Origin: Lysobacter dokdonensis DS-58
GTDB lineage: Bacteria > Pseudomonadota > Gammaproteobacteria > Xanthomonadales > Xanthomonadaceae
DNA: 64,000 nucleotides
NCBI RefSeq assembly: GCF_000770795.1
Contig: NZ_JRKJ01000002.1
Location: 310,001 to 374,000 of the forward strand
Reading direction: 5' to 3'
The notes under the pieces are model-generated. The model ran no database searches. It had not been told where the DNA came from and saw only the letters and a program-made list of their open reading frames with translations. The position numbers and the translations under genes were made by a program. Positions 8,517-16,930 of the stretch are shown piece after piece (the stretch's first letter is position 1; the number at the start of each line of letters is the position of its first letter).

Positions 8517-8888
8517 ATGGCCAATCCCGTCGGCTGGTTCGAGATCTACGTGCAGGATCTCCCGCGCGCGAAGACGTTCTACGAGGGCGTGTTCCAGCGC
8601 ACGCTCGAACCGTTGAACGTCGGCGACGAAGGCGAAATGTGGGTCTTCCCCATGCAACCCGAAGCGCAGGGCGCGGCCGGCGCCCTGGTGCGCATGCCCG
8701 GCGTTCCGTCCGGCGGCATGGGCACGCTGGTGTACTTCATGTGCGAGGACTGCGCGGTGGAAGCGCAGCGTGTCGTCGACCACGGCGGCGCGATCCACAA
8801 GGACAAGTTCTCCATCGGCGATTACGGGTTCATCGCCCTGGCCTTCGATACCGAAGGCAACATGATCGGGCTGCACTCGCTGCAGTGA
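8517..8888 (+). CDS. VOC-family (glyoxalase/bleomycin-resistance fold) protein
   Basis: A 123-residue single-module vicinal-oxygen-chelate protein, the usual length for the PhnB/glyoxalase-like group. The beginning (NPVGWFEIYVQDLPRAKTFYEGVF) and the end (FIALAFDTEGNMIGLHS) are diagnostic of the fold. Candidate metal ligands are Glu9 and the final His120 region, but no substrate can be assigned. An SD-like AGGCAAAGG lies just upstream. It may form a small operon with the zinc-ribbon gene before it. Confidence 0.88.
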   Translation: MANPVGWFEIYVQDLPRAKTFYEGVFQRTLEPLNVGDEGEMWVFPMQPEAQGAAGALVRMPGVPSGGMGTLVYFMCEDCAVEAQRVVDHGGAIHKDKFSIGDYGFIALAFDTEGNMIGLHSLQ

Positions 8889-8940
8889 GCCGGTCGACGG
8901 CGTAAGCTCCCGTGCGTCCAACGCCCGGGAGCCGACCGCC

Positions 8941-9468
8941 ATGCGCACCGCCCTGCTGTCGATCGCCACGTTCGCCGCCATCGCTTGCGCGCACGCATCG
9001 GAACCCGTTGCGGCGGCCGTCTCGCTCGACCCGCGCTTCGCCCCCATCGCGTTCCTCGTCGGCAGTTGCTGGCGCGCGGAGTTCCCGGGCGGCAAGCAGG
9101 CCGACGTGCAGTGTTTCGAATCGCTCTACGGGGGCAAACTCGTGGGCAACTGGCACGTCGTCGAAGGATCGGACCCGGTGTACGAAGGGCAGTCGATCTT
9201 CAGCTGGGACGATGCCAACAAGCGCGTGCGTTACCACTACTTCACCAGCACCGGCGCCGTGAGCGAAGGCTACTTCGTGCAAACGGCCGACGGCGCGACG
9301 ATCCCGGAGCGCCATGTCTCGCCCGACGGCAGCGTGATCGAACTCGAAAGCAGCTACCTCGCCGACGGCAAGGACGGGTATCGCGTGGTCACGCGCGAGA
9401 AGACGAAGGACGGATGGGTGGAGCGCCGCAACATGCACTACGTGCGCACGGCGTGGCGCAAGCGCTGA
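8941..9468 (+). CDS. Exported DUF6265-like protein
   Basis: A 175-residue exported protein with a signal peptide ending near AHA-SEP. The mature domain begins FAPIAFLVGSCWRAEFPGG and continues with GNWHVVEGSDPVYEG, a lipocalin-like pattern seen in families such as DUF6265/DUF1579. These are thought to be beta-barrel small-molecule binders of unknown role. No catalytic residues are evident. It reads towards the DUF4124 gene on the other strand, 11 bases away. Confidence 0.68.
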   Translation: MRTALLSIATFAAIACAHASEPVAAAVSLDPRFAPIAFLVGSCWRAEFPGGKQADVQCFESLYGGKLVGNWHVVEGSDPVYEGQSIFSWDDANKRVRYHYFTSTGAVSEGYFVQTADGATIPERHVSPDGSVIELESSYLADGKDGYRVVTREKTKDGWVERRNMHYVRTAWRKR

Positions 9469-9479
9469 GGCGCGTTGCG

Positions 9480-9917
9480 TCAGAGGCGCTTGCAGACGGC
9501 GTGCACGGCGTCGTCGAGCGAGCGCAGCAGGTCGAAGTCGCGGCCCAGGCCGACTTCGGCGAGCGTCGCTTCGCGATGCGCCCTGGCATCGGCGCAGCGC
9601 GTGCGCTGCAGGTCGCGCGCCGAGGCCTGTTGCCCGGAGTACTGCGCGTACGCGCGATCGTACGTGGCGTTGTATTCGCGCGCGGCGGTCTGGCGTTCGA
9701 GCTCGCGGCGGCGCTCGACTTCGACGGGCAGCACGTAGGCATGCGTGGCGACGAGGGTGGCGCCGTTCGCGCAAGCCGTGCCCTGGTACGAAACGCTTCC
9801 GGACGCGTCGATGCACTTGTAGACGCGGGAGGCCGCCCGCCCTTCCTCGGCAAACGCGGCGCCCGATGCAAGCAGCAGGACGACGGCGGCGGATGCGGAG
9901 AGCGAGCGGATCGTCAT
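9480..9917 (-). CDS. Exported DUF4124-domain protein
   Basis: A 145-residue protein with a signal peptide (cleavage near AFA-EEG). The DUF4124 signature RVYKCIDASGSVSYQGTAC follows, with two cysteines likely to form a disulfide. Residues after about 60 are a charged helical region (RRRELERQTAAREYN) and a C-terminal helix ending in CKRL. DUF4124 proteins are common small envelope proteins of gamma-proteobacteria with no known activity. The ATG at 9917 is used because it starts the signal peptide. Confidence 0.82.
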   Translation of the reverse strand: MTIRSLSASAAVVLLLASGAAFAEEGRAASRVYKCIDASGSVSYQGTACANGATLVATHAYVLPVEVERRRELERQTAAREYNATYDRAYAQYSGQQASARDLQRTRCADARAHREATLAEVGLGRDFDLLRSLDDAVHAVCKRL

Positions 9918-10003
9918 GGCGCGTTCCTCGGGGGGATGTGCGCACCCTAACGCGCGGCGGCGCGCCAGGTGCACGTACGCGCAGGTGAATGTTGCTCGCC
10001 GCG

Positions 10004-10273
10004 CTACCGAAATCTCACCGAAGGACGGAGGGGCTCTCCTTCGCCGCAGGGTCCATCGACGCAATAGCGCATCGCCCCTTGCAACGCCGCCAGGCATCCC
10101 GCCTCATCGATGGCCGCCGACGCGATCTGCACTTCGCCTGCGGGATCGCGCAGCCAGATGATGTCGCGCAGGAGGTCGGGCCGCAGCACCACGCGCCCCA
10201 CGCGCGCGGGATGCCCCCTGCGTAGCGCCCAGCACACCTGCGCGACATCGACGACTTCGACAGTCGTGCACAC
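10004..10273 (-). CDS. Small hypothetical protein, GTG start, coupled to the gene before it
   Basis: An 89-residue protein starting at a GTG at 10273 and ending at a TAG at 10004. It is supported by strong GC at third codon positions and by its position 8 bases after the stop of the 114-residue gene at 10282-10626. No ATG is available in frame at the right place, so the GTG and probable translational coupling are inferred. The protein has four cysteines (residues 2, 14, 61 and near 73) and an RVVLRPDLLRDIIWLRDPAGEV core that looks like a small alpha/beta domain. I do not recognise the family. There is no signal peptide or membrane segment. Confidence 0.55.
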   Translation of the reverse strand: MCTTVEVVDVAQVCWALRRGHPARVGRVVLRPDLLRDIIWLRDPAGEVQIASAAIDEAGCLAALQGAMRYCVDGPCGEGEPLRPSVRFR

Positions 10274-10281
10274 GGCGCGTC

Positions 10282-10626
10282 TCAGCGCGTCCGCGCGGCG
10301 ACCGCGTCGAACACTTCCGCAGCCAGCGCCTGCCGCGCCAGGCACACCAGCAAGGTCTGCGCGCGCGTCTTCGCGCAATTGTCGTCGGCCGCGCAATCCT
10401 CCGCCGCGAGTCGCGCCATTTCCCGCAATTGCGCGGAGGCCTGCGATTCGATCAGGCGCTCGATCCAGCCGGCGCCGCCGTGGTCGAGCAGCGTCGCGAC
10501 AACGTGCGCTGCATGCCGCACCGCTTCGTCGGGCGAGCGCCCGGTCATCAGGAACACCGCGCGCAGGCTCTTGAGCGCATGGTCGCTGGCGCAAACGAAA
10601 TCGGTACGGGCGTCGAGCTGCTGCAT
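10282..10626 (-). CDS. Small hypothetical helical protein
   Basis: A 114-residue, almost entirely helical cytoplasmic protein from the ATG at 10626. It contains three cysteines in the segment AAEDCAADDNCAKTRAQTLLVC plus one near residue 12. It has no signal peptide and no family I can name. It forms a two-gene unit with the 89-residue protein downstream. The upstream gap 10627-10761 contains an 18-base hyphenated palindrome (GACGAA-TCCTAG-TTCGTC at 10734-10751) that could be a regulatory site or a weak terminator for the gene at 10762. Confidence 0.58.
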   Translation of the reverse strand: MQQLDARTDFVCASDHALKSLRAVFLMTGRSPDEAVRHAAHVVATLLDHGGAGWIERLIESQASAQLREMARLAAEDCAADDNCAKTRAQTLLVCLARQALAAEVFDAVAARTR

Positions 10627-10761
10627 GGCACATCGCTTCCATCGGGGGAGACTGGAAGGTGCACCGTCGCGGCGCCCACGTCAGTCGTCCCTTGGGGCAA
10701 CCGAGTGCAAGTCGAACAAAGTTGACTGGGTAGGACGAATCCTAGTTCGTCGTGTACGCGC

Positions 10762-11034
10762 TCAGCGGGCGCCGTAAGCCAGGTTGTCCATCATCTCCGC
10801 GAAGCGCGTCCAATCGACGCGCTTGCGGAGTTGGCGGTTCGCGCCGCGCCAGTAAATCGAGCCGCGGCCGACTTCGAGTTCGCCGAGTTTCTCGTGTCGG
10901 ACGAACACTTCGAGTTTCAACGCCGACTTCGCCTTGACGAGCTCGACATTGGTCAGTTCGGCGCGCACTTCGTGCTTGCGGGTCGTCGTCTTCTTCGTCG
11001 CGGTCCTGCGAACGGTCGACTTGCGGGTGGCCAT
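10762..11034 (-). CDS. Small basic protein with Lys/Thr/Arg-rich N-terminus
   Basis: A 90-residue protein from the ATG at 11034, which has a good SD (GGAGGGA) just upstream. The first 20 residues are histone-tail-like (KSTVRRTATKKTTTRKH). A compact domain follows with KLEVFVRHEKLGELEVGRGSIYWRGANRQLRKRVDWTRF; it looks like a beta-sheet domain in which W and R residues could contact nucleic acid. I do not recognise a named family. It might be a small chromatin- or RNA-binding protein, but that rests only on charge. Confidence 0.66.
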   Translation of the reverse strand: MATRKSTVRRTATKKTTTRKHEVRAELTNVELVKAKSALKLEVFVRHEKLGELEVGRGSIYWRGANRQLRKRVDWTRFAEMMDNLAYGAR

Positions 11035-11063
11035 GGCACTCCCTCCTCGTGGGCGCCGCGATC

Positions 11064-11282
11064 CTACTCCCCGACGCGCGAAGGGTCCTCGCACAGCGCG
11101 CATCGGCGCCCGCGGCGGACCGCATTGACGCGGGCGGCCACGTAGACCCAGGCGCTGATGCCGCCCCACGCGAGCGCCTCGCTGACGGCCTGCGCCAAGG
11201 GACGATCGCGCATCAGGTACGTCGCCAGGAGCACCGGGAAGATGAGGGCGAAAGCAGTGAGGAGCCAGCGGAGCCAGGGCAT
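11064..11282 (-). CDS. Small two-helix membrane protein
   Basis: A 72-residue protein with one clear membrane helix (residues 3-23), a second weaker one (35-52), and an Arg-rich C-terminus with a CALCED motif. The start ATG at 11282 has AGGAAA eight bases upstream. It lies between the serine hydrolase, which is upstream on this minus strand, and the basic 90-residue gene, all in the same direction. Its function is unknown; it is accepted because of good codon bias and a sensible start. Confidence 0.5.
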   Translation of the reverse strand: MPWLRWLLTAFALIFPVLLATYLMRDRPLAQAVSEALAWGGISAWVYVAARVNAVRRGRRCALCEDPSRVGE

Positions 11283-11346
11283 GCGTGCGGTTTCCTGTCG
11301 GGGTTCGAAGACAGGGACGCCCCCGGGCGACGGATGTGACCGGCGC

Positions 11347-12393
11347 TCATTTCAGTGCCGGCAACAGCTTCTCCGTGAACAACTTGAACGTCAGCAGATG
11401 CGGCTGCCGCTCGTTGTAGTTGGTGGTGGTGATCACGACGACGGCGCGCTTGTCGGGCAGGAGGAAGACCGTGTTGCCGCCGGAGCCGGCCATCGCGGGA
11501 TACGTGCGCACCTCGCCGCCGACGGGCACCTTCATCAGCCACCACAGGTAACCGTAGTCCGCTTCCTCGCGCGCGGTGGCCTGCGCGGACAGGGACGCCT
11601 GCACCCACGCCGCCGGCACGACCTGCTTGCCGCCCGCGCGCCCGCCATCGAGATACACCTGCCCGATCTTCCACAGATCGCGCGTGCGCAACCCGAGCCC
11701 GCCGCCCGCCTGCGCAAGCCCCAGCGGCGTGAACTGCCACTCCGGCTTCTCGATCCCCAACGGCGCGAACAAGCGCCGCTGCGCGTAGTCCTGCAGCGGC
11801 TCGCCGACCGCGGTCTGCACCGCTTCACCCAGGGTCGTCACGCCCGCGGTGCAGTAGCGGAAGCTGCGGCCGTGCGGGGAATCCTTCGGTTTGGGCATCC
11901 ATGCCGGAAACCCCTGCACCGGAAGATCGGCCCAGAATTGCACCCAATCCTCGACCAGGTACATGCGTTCTTCGTTGCCGCGCGAGAATTGGTTTTCGTC
12001 GTCGCATTCGACCAGCGATGACATGGTCAGCACGTCCTCGACGGTGATCGCGTCCTTGCGCGGATCGGGATTCTGCATCCGCGCGCGGCGCGCGGGCGGC
12101 AGCAGGTCGAAGATGCGCGCGTCCTTGCCCGCGATCTTCCCGTCGGCGATCGCCAGGCCCGCGAGGATGCCCGCGACGGTCTTGGTCGCCGAACGGGTGT
12201 TGCGCCGCGCTTCCGCGCCGCCTTCGTCGAAGTAATGTTCGTAGACGACCTTGCCGTCCTGCGACACGAGCACGCTCGTGATCGCCTTGTAATCGCCCTG
12301 CTCCACCGCGGCCGTCGCCGGCGCGAAGGCGTCCTGTGCCAAGGCGATCATCGGAAAAAGCACGCACGGCACCGCCAGCCAACGACGCGACAT
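11347..12393 (-). CDS. Exported beta-lactamase-fold serine hydrolase (class C/6-aminohexanoate hydrolase-like)
   Basis: A 348-residue protein with a signal peptide (cleavage near ALA-QDA). The nucleophile motif SxxK is SATK at residues 68-71. A second motif reads YCTAGV, the form seen in NylB-like and esterase members rather than the YxN of true AmpC enzymes. The segment [20 protein letters not shown] and the C-terminal [13 protein letters not shown] are typical of the beta-lactamase/D-Ala-D-Ala carboxypeptidase clan. It is best read as a periplasmic esterase, amidase or peptidase rather than a resistance gene. The SD GGAGGTGGGCG before the ATG at 12393 is excellent. The AraC regulator gene lies immediately upstream on the same strand. 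Confidence 0.85.
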   Translation of the reverse strand: MSRRWLAVPCVLFPMIALAQDAFAPATAAVEQGDYKAITSVLVSQDGKVVYEHYFDEGGAEARRNTRSATKTVAGILAGLAIADGKIAGKDARIFDLLPPARRARMQNPDPRKDAITVEDVLTMSSLVECDDENQFSRGNEERMYLVEDWVQFWADLPVQGFPAWMPKPKDSPHGRSFRYCTAGVTTLGEAVQTAVGEPLQDYAQRRLFAPLGIEKPEWQFTPLGLAQAGGGLGLRTRDLWKIGQVYLDGGRAGGKQVVPAAWVQASLSAQATAREEADYGYLWWLMKVPVGGEVRTYPAMAGSGGNTVFLLPDKRAVVVITTTNYNERQPHLLTFKLFTEKLLPALK

Positions 12394-12422
12394 CGCCCAC
12401 CTCCGTGAAGGAAGGCCGCAGG

Positions 12423-13274
12423 CTAGCACCGGCCCGACGGGTGTTCTTGTATCCGCGCAACCTCGCACCGGCCGAGGGCCAGGCGCCGGAACGCGCCCGG
12501 CGTCATGCCGAACTCGGCGACGAAGCAGCGATGCAGGTGGCTCTGGTCGACGAACCCCAACGCCGCCGCGGTGTCCGCCACGGCACATCCGCGCGCGACC
12601 GCCGACAATGCGCGATGCAGGCGACGCCGGCGGATCCACTCGCTCGGCGATTGCCCGAAGCGGCGACGGAACATGCGCGCGAGATACACCGGATGCAGGC
12701 CGACGAGCGCCGCGAGTTCGCGAATCGACGGCACGTGCGCGCGATCGTCTTCGAGCCGTTCGATCACGCGGTCGAGGATGGCATCGGGCCGCGCGCTCGC
12801 CTGCTCGATGCGGCGATCGGCCAGCAGCTCGGCGACGATCGATTCGACCGCCAGCGGAGAGGCCGTGTCCCATTGCCACAGCTCGGGCAGCAGCCGCATC
12901 GCACGCGAAAGCGCACGCCGATCCATCCGCAAGGGCCCATCAGGCACTTGGATATCGCACGCCAGCTCCGCCCACGCATCGAACGGCATCGTCAGCGAAA
13001 CGAACAACCCATCTCGCGACTTGAAACGGTCGCGATGCTCGGTCCCCGGCGGGTTGAGGATCAGCGCCGGTTCGGCGCACACCGCCGGCATCCCGCGCGC
13101 ATCGCTCGCGTACTGGCCAGCGAGCAGCAGCACGAAGTGCATGTCGTCGTGCTGGTGGCGGTGGATGTCGTGCTCGGGGATGGTGGGACGCAACTGCGCC
13201 AACGCGATCCGCGCAGTCGCCTGCTGTCGGATCGCATGGCCTTTGACGCCGAGTTCGAGGGGCCGGCCGCGCAT
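12423..13274 (-). CDS. AraC-family transcriptional regulator
   Basis: A 283-residue protein with an N-terminal cupin-like sensing domain ([16 protein letters not shown] near residue 40). The C-terminal double helix-turn-helix spans about residues 180-275, with [24 protein letters not shown] as the first HTH and [18 protein letters not shown] as the second. This is the standard AraC/XylS arrangement for a metabolite-responsive activator. It lies 29 bases upstream of the serine hydrolase gene on the same strand and 18 bases after the autotransporter gene, so either could be its target. The ligand is unknown. Confidence 0.9.
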   Translation of the reverse strand: MRGRPLELGVKGHAIRQQATARIALAQLRPTIPEHDIHRHQHDDMHFVLLLAGQYASDARGMPAVCAEPALILNPPGTEHRDRFKSRDGLFVSLTMPFDAWAELACDIQVPDGPLRMDRRALSRAMRLLPELWQWDTASPLAVESIVAELLADRRIEQASARPDAILDRVIERLEDDRAHVPSIRELAALVGLHPVYLARMFRRRFGQSPSEWIRRRRLHRALSAVARGCAVADTAAALGFVDQSHLHRCFVAEFGMTPGAFRRLALGRCEVARIQEHPSGRC

Positions 13275-13292
13275 GCCGGCCAGCCTCGCACA

Positions 13293-15644
13293 TCACCAGG
13301 CCCAGCGCACGCCGAGGTCCGCGCCGCGGCGTTCGATGTCGGTGCCTTCCAGGCCTTGCGCGTAGGACAGCGACAGGAAGGCGGTGGCGCCGCCGCGCAA
13401 TTGTGCCGACACGCCGACATCCACCGTCGCCTGAAATCCCAGGTCGTGGTTGGCGTACGCCTGCATGACTTCCGGCGTGCCCGCGCGCAAAAGCGTGGCC
13501 GCGACCTTGGGTTCGCCCAGCGTGTCTTCCACGCCGACGAGCATCCACGGCCGCCACGTCCCCGACTTGCCCTCGATCTCGCGTTCGAACCGCACCGCCG
13601 TGCGGGCCTGGCCGACGACGCCGTCGGCCATGTTGAGGTCCATGCCGTTGAAGTCGGAGCGATCCTGCCAATGCACGGCGCTCGCGCCCGCGGCGAATTC
13701 CGGCGCGACCGTCCACGCATCGCCGACCGCGAAGCGTCGGCCGACCGAGGCGCTCAGCGACAGCGTATTGCCGCGCAACGATTCCGCCGCGCCCTGCGCG
13801 CGGATATCCGCATCGTGCAGGTAACCCGAGAGCATCACGTCCAGCCATGCGCCGTTCTTCCAGGCATTGCCGGCGTAGAGGCCGGCCAGCGGCGTCTGCG
13901 TGCGGATGTTGGCGACGCCGGCGCCCACGGGGTTGCCGACCGCGACCGAGCCGTCCGTCCAGTGGTTGCCGTCGACGTAACCGAGCAGCCAGCCGGCGCG
14001 CAAGCTGCGCTCGCCGGTCTCGTGCATGTGCGTGTCTGCGCCGACGTACATGCCGGTGGTGTCGCCGTCGAACGCGTAGCCGTGGCCCTTCGACACGCGC
14101 GTTTCGTCCGCGGAGACCGACATCCAGAACCCGCTGCAATCGCTGGCCTGGTCGACGCGCGCGCGATCGTCGTGATTCACGACGCGGCAATCATCATTCG
14201 CACGCGTATCCCCGAGGCGGTTGAACACGCGCTGCGCCGCATCGCGCACCGGCAGGCCGCCGATCGTGTGCAGCACGGCGATGGCGGGAATCTCGGGCAC
14301 GACTTCTTCCTGTGTCGTGCGCAGGTACCAGTCGTGGTCCGCCTCGTCCTGCGCGAACGACCACAACCACGGCGTGCCGTCCAGGCGCACGGCGCCGTCC
14401 GCGTCTGCGTCGACGGCCGCGAAGCCGCCATCGCCCGGCGTGTCGTTCGACAGATCGATGATGCGCAGCGACGTGGTCGCCGGCCCCGCCTGCGTGCCAT
14501 CACTCGTGAAACGGATGCCGGTGGTACCGACGACGTTGCCGTTGAGATCGAGGCCGCCTGCCGTGCCGGAACCGGGCGACACCAGGACGTCGAGCAAGCT
14601 ACCCGCGGCACCGGTGTATCCGCCGCTGATCGCGAGGCGGTGCGCGCCGACGTCGACCATGCCCGCATTCTCGAGCGCGCCATCGATGCGCGACCCCGCG
14701 CGCGCCGCCAGGCGCGAACTCGCATCGATCGCGAGCACGCCGGTGGACAGCGGCGAAGACAGCGTCATCGCGCTGCCATCGCGCAATTCGGTCCGTTCAA
14801 AACCGATGGCGACGACGGGCGCGTCGAGCGTCATTCCGCGGAACACCAACCGGTCGCTGCCCGCGCCGCCCACGAAGGTCGCGTTGTCGAGCGCGCCCTG
14901 CGCGAACTCGACCGTATCGTCGCCGCCACCGAAGTCGAACGCACCGCGCACCGTACCGGCGACGAGCAAGCGATCATCGCCCGCCGTGCCCGCGTAGGCG
15001 CCGTGGACATCGAGTGTCGTGCCGGTGCCGACGAACGTGTCGGCGCTGGTGAGCGTGCCGCCGGCGAGCACATCGATCGTGCCGCCGATCAACTGCACGT
15101 CGTCGAACGCATGGGAACCCGCCATCGACAGCTCGCCGCCGCCGGTTTTGGTCAGCCCGGCCGTCCCGTCCAGCGTCGACAGGATCGTCAGGTTGCCGCC
15201 GCCATCCAGCACCGGCGTGCCCGTCAGCGTGAGCGTGTTGCCGGTGAGCGTGACGTTGGCGGTGTTCGAGGTGAGGTCGCCCGCGGTGATCGCGGTCCCG
15301 AGGGTGATCGTGTAATTGCCGTTCGACGGGAAGATCGCGTGGTGGTCGCCGTTGGTCCACGTCGTGTCCGCGCCGCCGTTGAGCAGCGTGTCGAAATTCG
15401 TGAGCGTGGTGTTCCAGGTGCCCGCACCGCCGTTGGCGTTGGCCGACGGATTGCCGCCGTTGACCGTGCCCCCATCCCAGTAGAAGTCGGTCGCATGCGC
15501 TTGTACGCATGCCAGCGCGAGCAACGATGGCACCGCGGCGCGGCGCAGCGTGCGGCGTGACGGGATGCGGGACCGCGCGAGCTCTGACACGACGACCCAC
15601 GCGCCGAGCACGCGGGACCAGATGATGCGGTAGATGCGGTTCAT
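13293..15644 (-). CDS. Type Va autotransporter with ESPR signal and beta-helical passenger
   Basis: A 783-residue outer-membrane autotransporter. The ATG at 15644 has GGGGAAG upstream and starts an extended signal peptide region (MNRIYRIIWSRVLGAWVVVSE), followed by a conventional hydrophobic core and cleavage near AHA-TDF. The passenger (roughly 80-480) has Gly/Asn/Thr-rich beta-strand repeats, including autotransporter-associated motifs such as LTILSTLDGTAGLTKTGGG. The C-terminal 280 residues form the beta-barrel, which ends in a terminal aromatic residue (VRWAW). The passenger is short and shows no protease or lipase motif, so an adhesin-like role is likely. A CRVV...CSGF pair near the passenger/barrel junction could form a disulfide. 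Confidence 0.88.
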   Translation of the reverse strand: MNRIYRIIWSRVLGAWVVVSELARSRIPSRRTLRRAAVPSLLALACVQAHATDFYWDGGTVNGGNPSANANGGAGTWNTTLTNFDTLLNGGADTTWTNGDHHAIFPSNGNYTITLGTAITAGDLTSNTANVTLTGNTLTLTGTPVLDGGGNLTILSTLDGTAGLTKTGGGELSMAGSHAFDDVQLIGGTIDVLAGGTLTSADTFVGTGTTLDVHGAYAGTAGDDRLLVAGTVRGAFDFGGGDDTVEFAQGALDNATFVGGAGSDRLVFRGMTLDAPVVAIGFERTELRDGSAMTLSSPLSTGVLAIDASSRLAARAGSRIDGALENAGMVDVGAHRLAISGGYTGAAGSLLDVLVSPGSGTAGGLDLNGNVVGTTGIRFTSDGTQAGPATTSLRIIDLSNDTPGDGGFAAVDADADGAVRLDGTPWLWSFAQDEADHDWYLRTTQEEVVPEIPAIAVLHTIGGLPVRDAAQRVFNRLGDTRANDDCRVVNHDDRARVDQASDCSGFWMSVSADETRVSKGHGYAFDGDTTGMYVGADTHMHETGERSLRAGWLLGYVDGNHWTDGSVAVGNPVGAGVANIRTQTPLAGLYAGNAWKNGAWLDVMLSGYLHDADIRAQGAAESLRGNTLSLSASVGRRFAVGDAWTVAPEFAAGASAVHWQDRSDFNGMDLNMADGVVGQARTAVRFEREIEGKSGTWRPWMLVGVEDTLGEPKVAATLLRAGTPEVMQAYANHDLGFQATVDVGVSAQLRGGATAFLSLSYAQGLEGTDIERRGADLGVRWAW

Positions 15645-15705
15645 GCGGCTTCCCCGAAGGATGGGGAGGACGCTACGGGTTCGCGCGACGAATCGACATT
15701 GACAC

Positions 15706-15725
15706 AAAGGGCATTCCAGCCCTTT
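15706..15725. other. Inverted repeat AAAGGGC-N6-GCCCTTT
   Basis: A perfect 7-bp inverted repeat with a six-base loop. It lies in the 156-bp gap between the end of the LacI gene and the start of the autotransporter, both on the minus strand. It could be a weak terminator for the LacI gene or an operator for the autotransporter. The T-tract on the minus strand is poor. Confidence 0.4.
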
Positions 15726-15800
15726 CCCCATGCATTGCCCGAAGGTGCATCGTCCTGCGCGGGACACCCGCCCGACTTGCATCGAGCGGATTTTGCCTCG

Positions 15801-16850
15801 TCAGTCTTCGCTGTCGGCGATCGGCGTGCCGCTCGACTTCCGTACGATCAGGCTCGCCGGGATCATCTGGCTTTCGACGGGCTCGTCGCGGATCTGGCGC
15901 AGCAACGCGTCCACCAGCATTTCGCCGGCACGTTGCGTGTTCTGGTAGACGGTGGTCAGCGCGGGGTTGGTGAAGCGCGCGGTCGGGATATCATCGAAGC
16001 CGACCACCGACACGTCCTCCGGCACGCGCAGGCGTTGTTCGGTGAGCGCGCGCATCGCGCCGATCGCGATCAGGTCGCTCGCGGCGAACACCGCGTCGAA
16101 CGGTTGTCCACGTTCCAGCAACGTGCGCGCGGCGGCGTAGCCGGCGTCTTCCGAACTCTCGGCATCCACCTGCAATGCCGGATCCATCACGACGCCGAGG
16201 TCGTGCAACGCGACGCCACACCCGCGATACCGCGCGAAAAACTCCGGATAGTGGCTGCTCGCATCGCCCAGGAAGGCGACCTTCCGCCGGCCCATCCCGT
16301 ACAGATGCTCACCGACGAGCTGCCCGCCGTGGAAGTTGTCGCAGCCGATCGACACGCCGGGTTGCCCCGGCAGCACCGCGCCCCAGCGCACGAAGTGCGT
16401 GCCCTGCTCCACCAGCCGGTCGAGCGTGCTCTGGTACGCCAGGTAATCGCCGTAGCCGAGCAGGATCAGGCCGTCGGCCTTCATGCTGTTCTCGTAATCC
16501 GCGTGCCAGTCGTCCGACAGCTGCTGGAAGGACACCAGCAGGTCCTGCCCATGCTTCGCGCAAGCGCGCGTGATCGAACCGAGCATCGACAGGAAGAAGG
16601 GATTGATGTGCGACTCGTCGGCCGTCGGATCCTCGAACAGCAGCAGCGCGATGCAACCGGCGCGCTGCGTGCGCAGGCTCGAGGCGTGGCGGTCGACCTT
16701 GTAGTTGAGTTCGCGCGCGACGGCTTCCACGCGCTTGCGCGTTTCGATGTTGACCAGCGGGCTGCCGCGCAACACGCGCGAGACCGTCGCCTGCGAAACG
16801 CCGGCGCGGTAGGCGATGTCGACGGAGGTGGCCTTGGTCTTCTTGCGCAT
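15801..16850 (-). CDS. LacI-family transcriptional regulator (candidate maltodextrin regulator)
   Basis: A 349-residue regulator. The N-terminal HTH is canonical: [22 protein letters not shown] at residues 8-29, followed by the hinge ending near SSLRT. The remainder is the periplasmic-binding-protein-like sensor, including [19 protein letters not shown] and [14 protein letters not shown]. LacI proteins bind short palindromes with a central CG. Three such sites (TGAATACGTATTCA type) control the sugar island starting 4 kb away, and this is the only LacI-type gene in the window, so it is the best candidate for binding them. That link is inference. No copy of the site lies in its own upstream region, so it does not appear autoregulated through that motif. 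Confidence 0.92.
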   Translation of the reverse strand: MRKKTKATSVDIAYRAGVSQATVSRVLRGSPLVNIETRKRVEAVARELNYKVDRHASSLRTQRAGCIALLLFEDPTADESHINPFFLSMLGSITRACAKHGQDLLVSFQQLSDDWHADYENSMKADGLILLGYGDYLAYQSTLDRLVEQGTHFVRWGAVLPGQPGVSIGCDNFHGGQLVGEHLYGMGRRKVAFLGDASSHYPEFFARYRGCGVALHDLGVVMDPALQVDAESSEDAGYAAARTLLERGQPFDAVFAASDLIAIGAMRALTEQRLRVPEDVSVVGFDDIPTARFTNPALTTVYQNTQRAGEMLVDALLRQIRDEPVESQMIPASLIVRKSSGTPIADSED

Positions 16851-16930
16851 CACGGCCGAGCATGACAGCGCGGGGGCGGCCGTGTGAAGGCCCGGACGTT
16901 GACGGTTCGCACATGAACGGGCGTGCGACC

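Noticed and set aside
11347-12393. Beta-lactamase resistance gene
   Set aside because: The second motif is YCTAG and the KTG box is not evident, so it fits the esterase/peptidase side of the clan. The same caution applies to the gene at 47383.
12336-15560. 1074-residue open frame opposite the AraC gene and the autotransporter
   Set aside because: It is an antisense shadow of an AraC HTH and a signal-bearing autotransporter; its composition is Arg/His-rich with no fold signature.
15706-15725. Strong intrinsic terminator of the LacI gene
   Set aside because: The inverted repeat is perfect, but the following bases on the minus strand (TGTGTC) are not a T-tract, so termination is uncertain.
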